From Ensifer adhaerens (GTDB taxonomy: Bacteria; Pseudomonadota; Alphaproteobacteria; Rhizobiales; Rhizobiaceae), in contig NZ_CP118611.1 in the NCBI RefSeq assembly GCF_028993555.1, forward strand, positions 1,883,501-1,947,500: 64,000 nucleotides of DNA, read 5' to 3'. How positions within the stretch are numbered: position 1 is the first letter of the stretch; each line of letters opens with the position of its first letter. The notes beneath the pieces are model-generated. The model worked only from the letters and a program-made list of their open reading frames with translations, did not search any database and was not told the DNA's origin. The translations under genes and the position numbers were made by a program. Positions 17,571 through 26,152 of this stretch are shown here, piece by piece.

Positions 17571-17640
17571 TTATTCACGGCGAAATACTTACAAACCAAG
17601 TAAATATTTTATTGACCACTTATATAACTGACCAAAAACC
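17571..17640 (-). promoter_or_regulatory. AT-rich region with TGACCA direct repeats before the GT4 gene
   Basis: The 136-nt gap 17544-17679 contains a block far more AT-rich than the surroundings, including two TGACCA copies (17613-17618 and 17629-17634) spaced 16 bp start to start around CTTATATAAC. On the minus strand this sits about 70-90 nt before ATG 17543. It is a likely internal promoter or regulator site in the long polysaccharide operon. The specific regulator is not known. Confidence 0.4.
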
Positions 17641-17679
17641 ATACGGCGAGCCCACTTTACTACAAATTGCGCGCGACGG

Positions 17680-18924
17680 TTAACGGCGCTGGCCCTCCCC
17701 CGCTCCAAGCGACGCATAAAGGTCAAGTGTTCTGTCGCGATAGGCGGCGGCCGAGAATTCACTGGCGACCCAACGCCGACCCGATGCCCCCATCGCCGCG
17801 CGTTCGGAGGAAGGGAGCGCCGCCATCCGCGTCAGCACCCGCGCGAGATCGTCGGCATCACCGGGGCTTGCGGTCATCCCGGTCTCTCCTGCCCGGATCA
17901 TTTCAGGAATACCGCCGATCGCCGCGCCCACGACAGGCCGTCCCAAGGCGTAGGCTTCGAGCACGCTGATCGGTGCGTTCTCATACCATTCGGACGGCAG
18001 GACCAGGGCGCGGGCCTCCCCGATCAGACGATGCAGGGCCTGGCCCGAGAGATAGCCGGCGAAGGTCACGTCAGCTCCGGTCTGTTCGACGAGCCGGCGA
18101 AGCATCGCTTCCTCGGGCCCGGTTCCGGCGATGACCAGGCGCTGGCGCGACGCGGCCGCCGCCCTTATCAAGGTCCCCAAACCCTTTTCGGGCGCCAGAC
18201 GTCCAGCGAAGACGAAGTAGTCGCCCTCTGTCCATTCGTCGGAATAGTCGTTGACGTCGACGAAGTTCGGAATGTGGACCATGCGTTCGCGCGGCCATCC
18301 CCACTCGACCAACTTGTCGACGTAGAACTTGCTTGGCACGACAATGCGGTCCACCTGGTTGCGGTAGAGACCGAGCGCGCGGTGGACCAGCGTTTCTGCG
18401 AGCACCACCGCGCTCAGCGTCACCTCGCCCTTGATACAGCGGTGGCGCAAGACATTGTAGACATGCCCGCCGCGACAGTCCTCGCAGACGGTGCCGCCAC
18501 GCAGCATCTTGTAGGAGGGGCAGGCAAGCTTCAGATCATGCGCCGTCATGACGACAGGGATGCCGGCCTGCTTCAGCGTCGAGAAGATCGCTGGCGACAG
18601 ATGATGGTAGACATTGTGGGCATGGGCGATCGCGGGCCGGGCACTCCGGATCAGCCGGTCGATATTGCGCTGTGCCTCGCGCGAATAGATGACGCTTGCC
18701 GCCTGCACGACCTTGCGCAGCAGATTGGTGCGTCGGCCGTATTCTATCTCGGAGACGAAATAGTCGGACCATGGTGAAGGCTCGTTGTCCTCGTGCTCCA
18801 TGGCGAAGGGCACCACGTCCCAGCCGATATCGCCGAACATTTTCATATGGTCGAAGAAAACCGCTTCCGCGCCGCCACGGCGATAGAAGTAGTTGTTGAT
18901 GGCGAGCAGCCTTTGACCGGACAT
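17680..18924 (-). CDS. Family 4 glycosyltransferase with Cys-rich insert
   Basis: A 414-residue GT-B enzyme. N-terminal INNYFYRRGGAEAVFFDHM is the acceptor-side glycine loop of a GT4 subgroup, and the C-domain has FAGRLAPEKGLGTLI and LPSEWYENAPISVLEAYALGRP. A characteristic CEDCRGGHVYNVLRHRC insert (about residues 148-164) has three cysteines as in a zinc-knuckle-like element seen in some surface-glycan GT4 enzymes. AGGGG 6 nt before ATG 18924 supports the start. It follows the deacetylase gene by 9 nt. Confidence 0.92.
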   Translation of the reverse strand: MSGQRLLAINNYFYRRGGAEAVFFDHMKMFGDIGWDVVPFAMEHEDNEPSPWSDYFVSEIEYGRRTNLLRKVVQAASVIYSREAQRNIDRLIRSARPAIAHAHNVYHHLSPAIFSTLKQAGIPVVMTAHDLKLACPSYKMLRGGTVCEDCRGGHVYNVLRHRCIKGEVTLSAVVLAETLVHRALGLYRNQVDRIVVPSKFYVDKLVEWGWPRERMVHIPNFVDVNDYSDEWTEGDYFVFAGRLAPEKGLGTLIRAAAASRQRLVIAGTGPEEAMLRRLVEQTGADVTFAGYLSGQALHRLIGEARALVLPSEWYENAPISVLEAYALGRPVVGAAIGGIPEMIRAGETGMTASPGDADDLARVLTRMAALPSSERAAMGASGRRWVASEFSAAAYRDRTLDLYASLGAGEGQRR

Positions 18925-18933
18925 GGCGGTCCC

Positions 18934-19695
18934 CTACCAGCCGAGCCTGTCGAGCATCCGCTCGACCGGCAGGACCACGCACCCTTTCGCGACCGCGTAT
19001 TGAACGAGGTGTTCGAAGGTCTCCGGCGTACAGCCATAGGGCGTCGGACGCGCGGCGATGTCGTGGGTAAAGAACACGAGCCAACCGGGCCGGGCGACTA
19101 CCTCGTCGATCCATCCGGTCAGTGCGCGCGCATCCGCTTCCGGCTGTCGGATCTCCACAGCCTTCAACATCAAAGGGTCGACGGCGATGCGATTTATACT
19201 TTCGCCGGCGGCGCGGCAGGTGCGGTAGCGCCGCCCCAATTCCCGGCGCGACAGCGGCCAGGCGGCATTGTAGGGAAAGGCAAAATTCGTCACCGCCGGC
19301 CCAACACCGCTGCGCTTCAAGTAATCGGCATTGCGATCGAGATCCCGAGCAAGACCGACACTGCCCAGGCGCCTGATCTTGTTATGAGAGAAGGTGTGGC
19401 AGCCGACTTCGTGGCCACGACCGGCGAGATCGGCGCATCCTTTGGCCGAGATCAGAGTGCGATCGGCCTCGACGCGATCGGCCAATCCGCCGGCGATATA
19501 GAACGTTCCCCGCGCGCCGTGGCGTTCGAGGATCGCCGCCCCGTTATGAAGCGCCGTATCCGGCACGTCATCGAAGGTGAAGGAAACGAGCGGCACATCG
19601 GTCACGACGTCGCGCGGCTTGGCCGCGAAACGCCAGATCAACCGGTTGGCGACGCGATCGACAAGGCCGTCGACGGTTTGCAGCAGATCAGGCAT
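18934..19695 (-). CDS. Polysaccharide deacetylase (CE4)
   Basis: A 253-residue NodB-homology deacetylase. The catalytic Asp pair is in SFTFDDVPD (about residues 38-46) and the zinc His pair in GCHTFSHNKIRR (His-x3-His, about 98-109); FAFPYNAAWPLS is the third motif. No signal peptide is apparent, so it may act in the cytoplasm on the lipid-linked unit or be exported by another route. GGAG lies 7 nt before ATG 19695; the start overlaps the Wzy/ligase stop by 8 nt. It probably removes N- or O-acetyl groups, which could create a free amine for later acylation. Confidence 0.92.
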   Translation of the reverse strand: MPDLLQTVDGLVDRVANRLIWRFAAKPRDVVTDVPLVSFTFDDVPDTALHNGAAILERHGARGTFYIAGGLADRVEADRTLISAKGCADLAGRGHEVGCHTFSHNKIRRLGSVGLARDLDRNADYLKRSGVGPAVTNFAFPYNAAWPLSRRELGRRYRTCRAAGESINRIAVDPLMLKAVEIRQPEADARALTGWIDEVVARPGWLVFFTHDIAARPTPYGCTPETFEHLVQYAVAKGCVVLPVERMLDRLGW

Positions 19696-21016
19696 AGACG
19701 GCTCCGGATTTTACCTGCTGCGGGGCCACTGAAAGAACCGCGCGCGACTGTAGGTGCAGGCCGTAAAGGGAAAGGAGGAAGGTGAACCACAGAGCGTTAC
19801 CCCCCTCGAAAAACAGGCTTTCGAGACCAGCGTTGAAGATCGTGTAGAGCCATACGCGGATGTAAAGCCGGGTGAGATGCGAATGCTCCTCTGCCGGGGC
19901 CAGGCGCGCAATGTTGCGCAGAGGCAGGACCAACAACCAGATTGCCGTCAGCAACAATCCGGGAAACCCCGTCATCAGGGCGATGTCCAGATAGGAGTTG
20001 TGGCCGTTTGCGGCCGCCACGGCCCAAGTCTCGATGGAGCCGCCGCTGTTGACCAGTTCCGAGGTCTGCCAGAAAGCCTTGAAGCCGTAGCCGGTGATTG
20101 GTTGTTCGGCGAGCGCCGTGAATGCGAAGCGCCAGATATCGGCGCGGTTGGTAAAGGTCGCATCAATGCCAAGATCGGTGACGAGATCGCTGAGCGGCTT
20201 AAACACCGCCGAACCGACTGCGAAAAGATTGAACAGTCCGACGCCGCCGATAACGATCGGAATGCGCAAGAAACGGAACCGTTCGAAAATCCAGGCAAGC
20301 ATCACGATCGCCGGAAGCATGGCGGTAGAGGTCTTGCCGCCCGTATGAAGCAGAAAGTTGAACGACAGGACGACGATGGCAAGCCCCGCCAGTCGCGACC
20401 AGATATTCATGACGAAGAGGCCGAAGAAAGCGGCAATCACCATGGCGGCGGCAGCGCTGTTCTTGTGAGGGAAATGGCCACGCCAGAGGCCGGCATTCAT
20501 CGGCTCGCGCAACTCGGAAGCCTGATGGATCGCCAGAGTCGGCTTGAAGAGAATGCCGTAGTAGGCGACTGCCAGCATGAACAGAGTGCCGATACCTAGC
20601 ATCTTGGCGAAATGCCGCTCCGAAGCAGGCAGCAGCAGGTAGATGCTGGCGTTGATCGTCACCATCACGGCGAGCACGGTCCCCTTGATGCCAAACATCG
20701 GATAGGCCGAAATCACCGAGACAAACAGGAACCAGATGTAGAGCACGGCCAACAATGGTCGCGGCTGCAGGATGATACCGCGCATGGGGTGCGCGAGCCC
20801 ATAAGCAAACATGCCTGCGAAAAGCGCAAGCGATATGATCTGGTTCAACCGGTTGGAGTTGCCGGCGGAAGGATCCAGCACCGCGGCCCCTGTCAGATCG
20901 ATGAAGGGTGTGGTCGATATCCAGAAAAACAAGAACGTAGCCATGAAGAGCACGGTTCCTATACGGACGCGGAGGTGGTCCGCCGGGCTCTCTTCGCGAT
21001 AGACGGCGCTCGTCAT
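19688..21016 (-). CDS. Wzy/O-antigen ligase family membrane protein
   Basis: A 442-residue polytopic inner-membrane protein with about 10-12 hydrophobic segments and the large periplasmic loop carrying GYGFKAFW and GHNSYLDIALMTGFPG (about residues 350-372), the core signature of the Wzy_C/WaaL/ExoQ group. Among genes for a flippase and a chain-length protein it is most likely the polymerase. The start at ATG 21016 has GAGAGGGACGGC in front. Confidence 0.9.
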   Translation of the reverse strand: MTSAVYREESPADHLRVRIGTVLFMATFLFFWISTTPFIDLTGAAVLDPSAGNSNRLNQIISLALFAGMFAYGLAHPMRGIILQPRPLLAVLYIWFLFVSVISAYPMFGIKGTVLAVMVTINASIYLLLPASERHFAKMLGIGTLFMLAVAYYGILFKPTLAIHQASELREPMNAGLWRGHFPHKNSAAAAMVIAAFFGLFVMNIWSRLAGLAIVVLSFNFLLHTGGKTSTAMLPAIVMLAWIFERFRFLRIPIVIGGVGLFNLFAVGSAVFKPLSDLVTDLGIDATFTNRADIWRFAFTALAEQPITGYGFKAFWQTSELVNSGGSIETWAVAAANGHNSYLDIALMTGFPGLLLTAIWLLVLPLRNIARLAPAEEHSHLTRLYIRVWLYTIFNAGLESLFFEGGNALWFTFLLSLYGLHLQSRAVLSVAPQQVKSGAVYA

Positions 21017-21026
21017 GCCGTCCCTC

Positions 21027-22643
21027 TCAGGCTGCTGCAGACCGGCGTCCGCGCAGGAAGCGCCAGAGCCCTCGCGTCAGCGTCAGGCCAATCCCAAGGG
21101 CGAGGCCGAGGATCGCACCGCCGGCAAGGAGGACCACCGTCCGCGGCGGCCAGCTCCGCGCGTTCGGCGGAAGGGCGCGCGAGATGACGCGGACATTGGT
21201 CGTGTCGATCTGCTGGCGTTCGGTGATCTGCTGGGCGCGCGCCAGATGGGTCTCGTAGATTGCGGCCTTGGCGCGGGCATCTCTTTCAAGGTCCCGGAGC
21301 TGCACCTGGGCCTCGTTGTCGGAAAACACGTTGGACTTCTCGTCGCTCGCCTTTGCACGCAGCGCAGCAAAGGCCTGCTGCTCGCGGTCCATGTCCGCCT
21401 TGGCGCGGTCGAGAATGCGGCGCGCTTCGTCAGCCATCGCCCCTTCCAGCGTCGTGCGCTCGGAGCGGGCATTGACGAGGCGCGGGTGGCGCTCGCCATA
21501 GGTGCGCTGCATCGAGGCGATCTGCTGCTGCAGTAAGTTGTACTGCTCGCGCAGGTTCGTCATGTTCACGGATTCGAACTCCGAGGCGCTGGCGGTCCGG
21601 CCCTGAGCGATTGCATCGTTCATCTGCCGATAGCGTGTCTCGGCCTGGATGAAGCGCTGCTGGGCGTCGAGCACCTGGGTGTTCAATTCGTTCGAAAGCT
21701 GATTGCTGACGAGCTGGCCGTCATTGGTGGACTGCAATCCATTCTTGCGGCGGAAGTCCTCGACCGCCCGCTCCGCCTCGGTGACGTTGTGGCGCAACTC
21801 GTCAAGGCGGGCGTTCAGGTTCTGGGCAACGCGGCCGGCGCTCTCGGCGGCAGACTGAAACAGCTCCTGCTCAAAGGCCGCGACGATCGCGTTGGACAGT
21901 GTCACCGCCTTCGCCGCCTCCTCACTCCAGACCTTCATCACCACAACGAAGGAGCGCTCCTCACGCCGGGCTTCGACCCGCTCCGACAGCGCCCGCATCG
22001 CGGCAAGCTCGTTTCCGGCTTGCTGTTCCGCCTTCGTCGAGAAGAGGTTCTTCAACGAAGCGAACGCCGAGGGTTTCACGAACTCCGGATCCTCGGTGAG
22101 GCGCAGTTGCGTGATCACCCGCGACAACACGTTGCGCGATGTGAGGATGCGAAGCTTGCTTTCGACTTCCAGCAGTTGCGCGTCGCGCTGCGGGTTGGAG
22201 GTAAAGACGTCGTCGCTGACGACATTCAGATTGGAGGGATCGACAACGATGTCGGTGTAGACGTTGTAGCGTGGCGTCGCCGTCATCGCGTAGGAGAGCG
22301 CTGTGGCCACACAAAGCATCACTGCGACGACGATCCAGAGAAGCCCGTCGCGCAGCCAGCCGATGATATCATCGACACCAATGTTGCCGATTTCGCTCAA
22401 TCCGGGGAGGTAGCTGTCGCGACGCAGCGGCGCAGGCGGCACAGCCGCCTTGATCTGGCGCTTTGGTAATTCCGAGGGCTCTTGGTGTTGCTGCCGAGCG
22501 CCAACATGCTCCTCGGCCACGTGCTCGGCTTCCGGCGCGTCAGACGATAGCAGATCGAGCAACGAGCCTCTCGCGGCCGGTGCACGCTGATCGTGCGCCG
22601 GTTGGCTGGGCCTCCGTTTTTCGGCCTCGTCCGGCCTATACAT
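21027..22643 (-). CDS. Polysaccharide co-polymerase (Wzz/GumC-like) without kinase domain
   Basis: A 538-residue chain-length protein. A long Pro/Gln-rich cytoplasmic N-terminus (about 85 residues) precedes TM1 (LLWIVVAVMLCVATALSYAM). A periplasmic part rich in coiled coil with the GNVR-like region (Gln/Glu-rich, ending RVISRALPPN) leads to TM2 (VVLLAGGAILGLALGIGLTL) and a short basic tail. No Walker motifs or Tyr cluster follow, so a tyrosine kinase would have to be encoded elsewhere. Two ATGs compete; the second (22643) is 6 nt after GAGGG and is preferred. Confidence 0.92.
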   Translation of the reverse strand: MYRPDEAEKRRPSQPAHDQRAPAARGSLLDLLSSDAPEAEHVAEEHVGARQQHQEPSELPKRQIKAAVPPAPLRRDSYLPGLSEIGNIGVDDIIGWLRDGLLWIVVAVMLCVATALSYAMTATPRYNVYTDIVVDPSNLNVVSDDVFTSNPQRDAQLLEVESKLRILTSRNVLSRVITQLRLTEDPEFVKPSAFASLKNLFSTKAEQQAGNELAAMRALSERVEARREERSFVVVMKVWSEEAAKAVTLSNAIVAAFEQELFQSAAESAGRVAQNLNARLDELRHNVTEAERAVEDFRRKNGLQSTNDGQLVSNQLSNELNTQVLDAQQRFIQAETRYRQMNDAIAQGRTASASEFESVNMTNLREQYNLLQQQIASMQRTYGERHPRLVNARSERTTLEGAMADEARRILDRAKADMDREQQAFAALRAKASDEKSNVFSDNEAQVQLRDLERDARAKAAIYETHLARAQQITERQQIDTTNVRVISRALPPNARSWPPRTVVLLAGGAILGLALGIGLTLTRGLWRFLRGRRSAAA

Positions 22644-22734
22644 AAGCATCCCTCACGCACGCCATCCAGACGCGAAGATCGTGACCCCGCGAGCCGCCTT
22701 CCATCGCAGAATTAGGGTTCTAGGGTGAATATTC

Positions 22735-22763
22735 CGTTAAACGGCAGGGTTTGCCGCTTAACG
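22735..22763 (-). terminator. Hairpin between the GNAT-like and co-polymerase genes
   Basis: Arms 22735-22746 and 22752-22763 enclose a 5-nt loop. On the plus strand one A:C mismatch breaks the 12-bp stem, but in a minus-strand RNA the same position is a G-U wobble, so the stem is fully paired there. It begins 7 nt after the stop of the GNAT-like gene and lies 91 nt before the co-polymerase start. It looks like an intra-operon attenuator or terminator; no U-tract follows. Confidence 0.6.
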
Positions 22764-22770
22764 CACCGGG

Positions 22771-23919
22771 TCAGAAGTCGGTGAGCAACCGGCTCCAGCT
22801 TTCCGACGCCAGGCCGCCGACATAGATGTCGTTGCGCTGCGCGGCGTCCTTGAGATCCGCATGCCGGGTCACCATGCAGAAATAGCCGCGATGGTGGAAT
22901 GAGAGCCATCTCTGGCGCGAGATCGCGTTCATCAGGAATGGTTGCGCGCTGCCGACGGCAAGAGCGTAGCCCTCCGCATCAAGCGAATGGAACATTTGCG
23001 TGGTAACATCGAGCTCGCGGCCGGCCTCGCAGACGATGTTGAGCACCGTCGCCATCTCCCCGGCCTTGCCGAAATAGAGATAGGCGCCGATCACGCGCCC
23101 GCCCTCGTCCAAGACCTCCCGGCAGAGGAGTTCACCCAAGGTTCTGTTCAAACCGGCAACAGCCACCAGCCAGTTGAATTCGTTCCGGGACCAGACGGGC
23201 CTAACGGCAAAGCGCTGGAGCATTGGCTCGGCACAATCAACGAAGGCCGCGGGATCGATGGCACGCGTTGCGCAACCGCCAGGGGCACCCGACTTCATCC
23301 CGGGGCGGCGCTGGCGCAAAATTCGATCGACTACAGCAAGCAGCCCCATAACGACGCGCGATCTGAGCAGCGGCGCCTGTCTGCCAATCATCAAGGCCCA
23401 GGCTTTCAGTGGGTGAAAAGAGCGACGCCAATCGAGGCTCTGGATAGGAAGCACGATGCCACCACCTGCTACCCCGTGATCTGCGCTGACCGGTGACAGA
23501 TTGTCCGAAAAGCACATATCCTGTTTGGCGGCGCGCATGGCGCGAGCAATACATGCAGCACCGTGTGCGCCCGCTTTTCCTTCCGACATGAAAGCGCAGA
23601 GCAGTTTTGCGACTGTCGGGCGCCCCTGCACCGAAAACTCCATCGGGAGCGCTAGGATTACACTACCTATGCCTCCTGTGCCGTCGTCATAGACAACACT
23701 GCCGCGTTCGGGCGAATAGAGCGGACTGCCAAAGAAAATGGTCTCGATGTATTTCTGGAGATCGTCACCCGCCTTGTACTCGCGCTTGCGGAAGATCCGG
23801 GTGAACATGCTGCCCACGGCCGGTATGTCTCGAAGCTCCATCGCGCGCAGAGTACCCGTACCGGGCGCTTCGGGTCCATGCAGCCTTGCCGCCTGGATCG
23901 TCCCGACCTCAACCTTCAT
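22771..23919 (-). CDS. GNAT-like acyltransferase-type protein, paralogue of 26149-27264
   Basis: A 382-residue protein with a GNAT-like N-terminal half (ELRDIPAVGSMFTRIFR and SVILALPMEF) and a second related half with VIGAYLYFGKAGEMATVLNI. It shares with the gene at 26149 the order RDIPA...MF.R.FR, QD..FS, LP.QSLDW.R, E..RFA.RP.W and the terminal SW.RL. Such two-lobed proteins occur in polysaccharide and lipoglycan loci, but no substrate is known. ATG 23919 excludes a non-homologous extension; it overlaps the flippase stop by 11 nt. It may transfer an acyl or aminoacyl group to a sugar. Confidence 0.75.
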   Translation of the reverse strand: MKVEVGTIQAARLHGPEAPGTGTLRAMELRDIPAVGSMFTRIFRKREYKAGDDLQKYIETIFFGSPLYSPERGSVVYDDGTGGIGSVILALPMEFSVQGRPTVAKLLCAFMSEGKAGAHGAACIARAMRAAKQDMCFSDNLSPVSADHGVAGGGIVLPIQSLDWRRSFHPLKAWALMIGRQAPLLRSRVVMGLLAVVDRILRQRRPGMKSGAPGGCATRAIDPAAFVDCAEPMLQRFAVRPVWSRNEFNWLVAVAGLNRTLGELLCREVLDEGGRVIGAYLYFGKAGEMATVLNIVCEAGRELDVTTQMFHSLDAEGYALAVGSAQPFLMNAISRQRWLSFHHRGYFCMVTRHADLKDAAQRNDIYVGGLASESWSRLLTDF

Positions 23920-25228
23920 GGGCCATCCTTGCCGACAGCAGTGTCCTGTCCGCATCTCGTCTGTCGCGCCGGACGAAGCGCAAGAAGACCGTCCAGGAAA
24001 CGATAACCATCGCGATTTCGATGACGTAGAAGGAGACGAACGTTCCGGTCGGCGGCGCATACCAGGTCGCCCAGGCCGTGACCGCGGCGCCGAGCATGCT
24101 GCCGAGCCCCATGACCGAGGCGCGCGCCGGATGGTGGCCAGATGCGCCGAGCGCCTCCATCGCTACCGACCACATGGCGATTGGGACAACGACCCAGCAG
24201 AGTGTACGAACGAAGGAAACGAGGGAAACATAGTCCTTGCCGAAAAGGCTTGGCAGAACTGGCGCGAGCACGAAAACCGCGATGGCGGCAGCGATACTGA
24301 TGGAGGTGGCGGCAATCAGCACCTTGCGCACACGTTCGAACGCATGATGCAGGCCGGCCGCGGTCGCCTTTGCGGAGCCGGGATAGATCAACCGGTTCAG
24401 CGCTTCGACCGACAGGTAGCTGCTTTCCAGCATACGCCGCGCGACGCTGTAGCTCGACATGACCTCGGCCGTCGCCACCAGGCTCAGAACCAGCAGGTCG
24501 GCATTCTGCCTGACGGCGCGCAGGATGAACGGGATGCTGAAATAGAGCCCCAGGGGCAGCTCTTCACGGACGATGCCGTAGTTCGGACGCCCCAGCCTCT
24601 TGACGGCGCGCCAGCATCCGGCAGCGACGAGCACATGACAGATGAACTGCCACACCGCCCAGGAGGCGACCGTTGCAACCCCGAAAGCGATACAGGCGAG
24701 TGCGGCTGCAATGGTGCGCGCCACAGCAAAGCCGACGACCACCTTGTTTGCCGAGGCAAAATTCGAATGCGCCAGGAAAATCTGCTCCGCCAGCACGATG
24801 ATGCGAACGAAGACGATATTGGTGATGAGCATCAGCGTGATCACCGCGACATTGGTCGCGGGATCCGGTGACAAGGTGAAGAAGAACGGCAAGACGGCAG
24901 CACCGAGCAGAACCAGGGCCACGCCGCTGACAGCGGTCAGCAGAATATTGTGCCCGAGCATGCGCGCGTACATGCTGCGATCGCGCGCCACGCGGCGCAC
25001 CAGACACTCCATCGCGCCAAGACCACACAGGTGCACGGCAATGTTGGCGACAGCCGTAATTGCAACGAAAACGCTGAATTCATGCACGCCGAGCCAGCGC
25101 GCCAGGATAGCAAACGTCAGAAGCTGGGCGGCGGATCCGATGACTAGGCTGCCGCCGGATGCAGCATAGGACATGATCATCGAGAGGAACGGTTTGTGCG
25201 CGCGTTCCTTCACACTTTCCGAAGCCAT
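23909..25228 (-). CDS. Wzx-type polysaccharide flippase
   Basis: A 439-residue MATE/MOP-fold integral membrane protein with about 12 hydrophobic helices. N-terminal SMIMSYAASGGSLVIGSAAQLLTF, YSVARRMLESSYLS in the middle, and a basic C-terminus fit Polysacc_synt-type flippases. It would move the lipid-linked repeat unit across the inner membrane. ATG 25228 is preferred over GTG 25255. It is the first gene of the long minus-strand polysaccharide operon, with its promoter expected in 25229-25459. Confidence 0.88.
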   Translation of the reverse strand: MASESVKERAHKPFLSMIMSYAASGGSLVIGSAAQLLTFAILARWLGVHEFSVFVAITAVANIAVHLCGLGAMECLVRRVARDRSMYARMLGHNILLTAVSGVALVLLGAAVLPFFFTLSPDPATNVAVITLMLITNIVFVRIIVLAEQIFLAHSNFASANKVVVGFAVARTIAAALACIAFGVATVASWAVWQFICHVLVAAGCWRAVKRLGRPNYGIVREELPLGLYFSIPFILRAVRQNADLLVLSLVATAEVMSSYSVARRMLESSYLSVEALNRLIYPGSAKATAAGLHHAFERVRKVLIAATSISIAAAIAVFVLAPVLPSLFGKDYVSLVSFVRTLCWVVVPIAMWSVAMEALGASGHHPARASVMGLGSMLGAAVTAWATWYAPPTGTFVSFYVIEIAMVIVSWTVFLRFVRRDRRDADRTLLSARMAHEG

Positions 25229-25459
25229 TCCGATCTGCCTTTGACACCAACCCACCGTTCATTGCGCAAGAGTGCATTCAATGACAGCGAGCAATCGCCT
25301 TTGATCGCTGCGCAAGGTAGCTGGTAGAGATGATTGCGCGGTTAACGCATGCGCCGCAATTGCATTTGAGCTTCGTTTACCCGATTACAATAGTCTGCAG
25401 CACTGCGCGTCTACAGATTTATCCAGGAACAATCCGACCGAGGACACGAGGGAGTGGCC

Positions 25460-26152
25460 GTGCCGCACAACGACAATGATATCCGTCTGCATCGCTTCAT
25501 GGGCGTGGAGCTTGAACTGGCACCAGACGTTCTGGTCCCGCGGGAGGAAACGGAGCTCCTCGGAAGAAAAGCCGTGTCGATCCTCGCCGACGGCCCTTCG
25601 GCACCAACCGTCATCGACATGTGCTGCGGCTCAGGAAATCTGGCACTCGGTATCGCCAACGATGTCCCGTCTGCCCGCGTCTGGGGCGCTGATCTTACGG
25701 ACAGCACCGTTGCGCTGGCGAGCCGCAACGTCGACCGTCTTCAGACCGGCGGACGTGTCACCATCCGACAGGGTGATCTCTTCGCCGCCTTCGAAGGCGA
25801 TAATCTCGAAGGCACGGTCGATATGATCGTCTGCAACCCACCCTACATCTCGACTGGACGGCTGGAGGGAGACCGGGCGCACCTGCTTGAAAGTGAGCCG
25901 CGCGAAGCCTTTGATGGCGGACCCTATGGCATATCCATTCACCAGCGGCTGATCCGCGACGCCATTGCCTTTCTGAAGCCGGGCGGCTGGCTGCTGTTCG
26001 AGTTCGGCGAGGGCCAGGACCGACAGGCAGCTGCCCTTCTGTCGCGCATCAAGACCTATGAGCCGGTGACGTTCGCAACCGATCGCGACGGCAAGCCACG
26101 CGTCGCCATCGTCAGGAAAATCGACGACCAGGCCGGAAGCTTATCGAAATGA
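25460..26152 (+). CDS. HemK/PrmC-like SAM-dependent methyltransferase
   Basis: A 230-residue class I methyltransferase. It has PDVLVPREETELLG (a PrmC-type N-terminal linker), motif I IDMCCGSGNLALGIA (about 52-66) and the catalytic NPPY (126-129) that binds a Gln/Asn or other planar amide N. It lacks the full PrmC N-terminal helical domain, so it is not the housekeeping release-factor enzyme. GTG 25460 lies 5 nt past GAGGGAG and is preferred over GTG 25454, which overlaps that site. Its stop overlaps the GNAT-like gene (ATGA). Confidence 0.85.
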   Translation: MPHNDNDIRLHRFMGVELELAPDVLVPREETELLGRKAVSILADGPSAPTVIDMCCGSGNLALGIANDVPSARVWGADLTDSTVALASRNVDRLQTGGRVTIRQGDLFAAFEGDNLEGTVDMIVCNPPYISTGRLEGDRAHLLESEPREAFDGGPYGISIHQRLIRDAIAFLKPGGWLLFEFGEGQDRQAAALLSRIKTYEPVTFATDRDGKPRVAIVRKIDDQAGSLSK

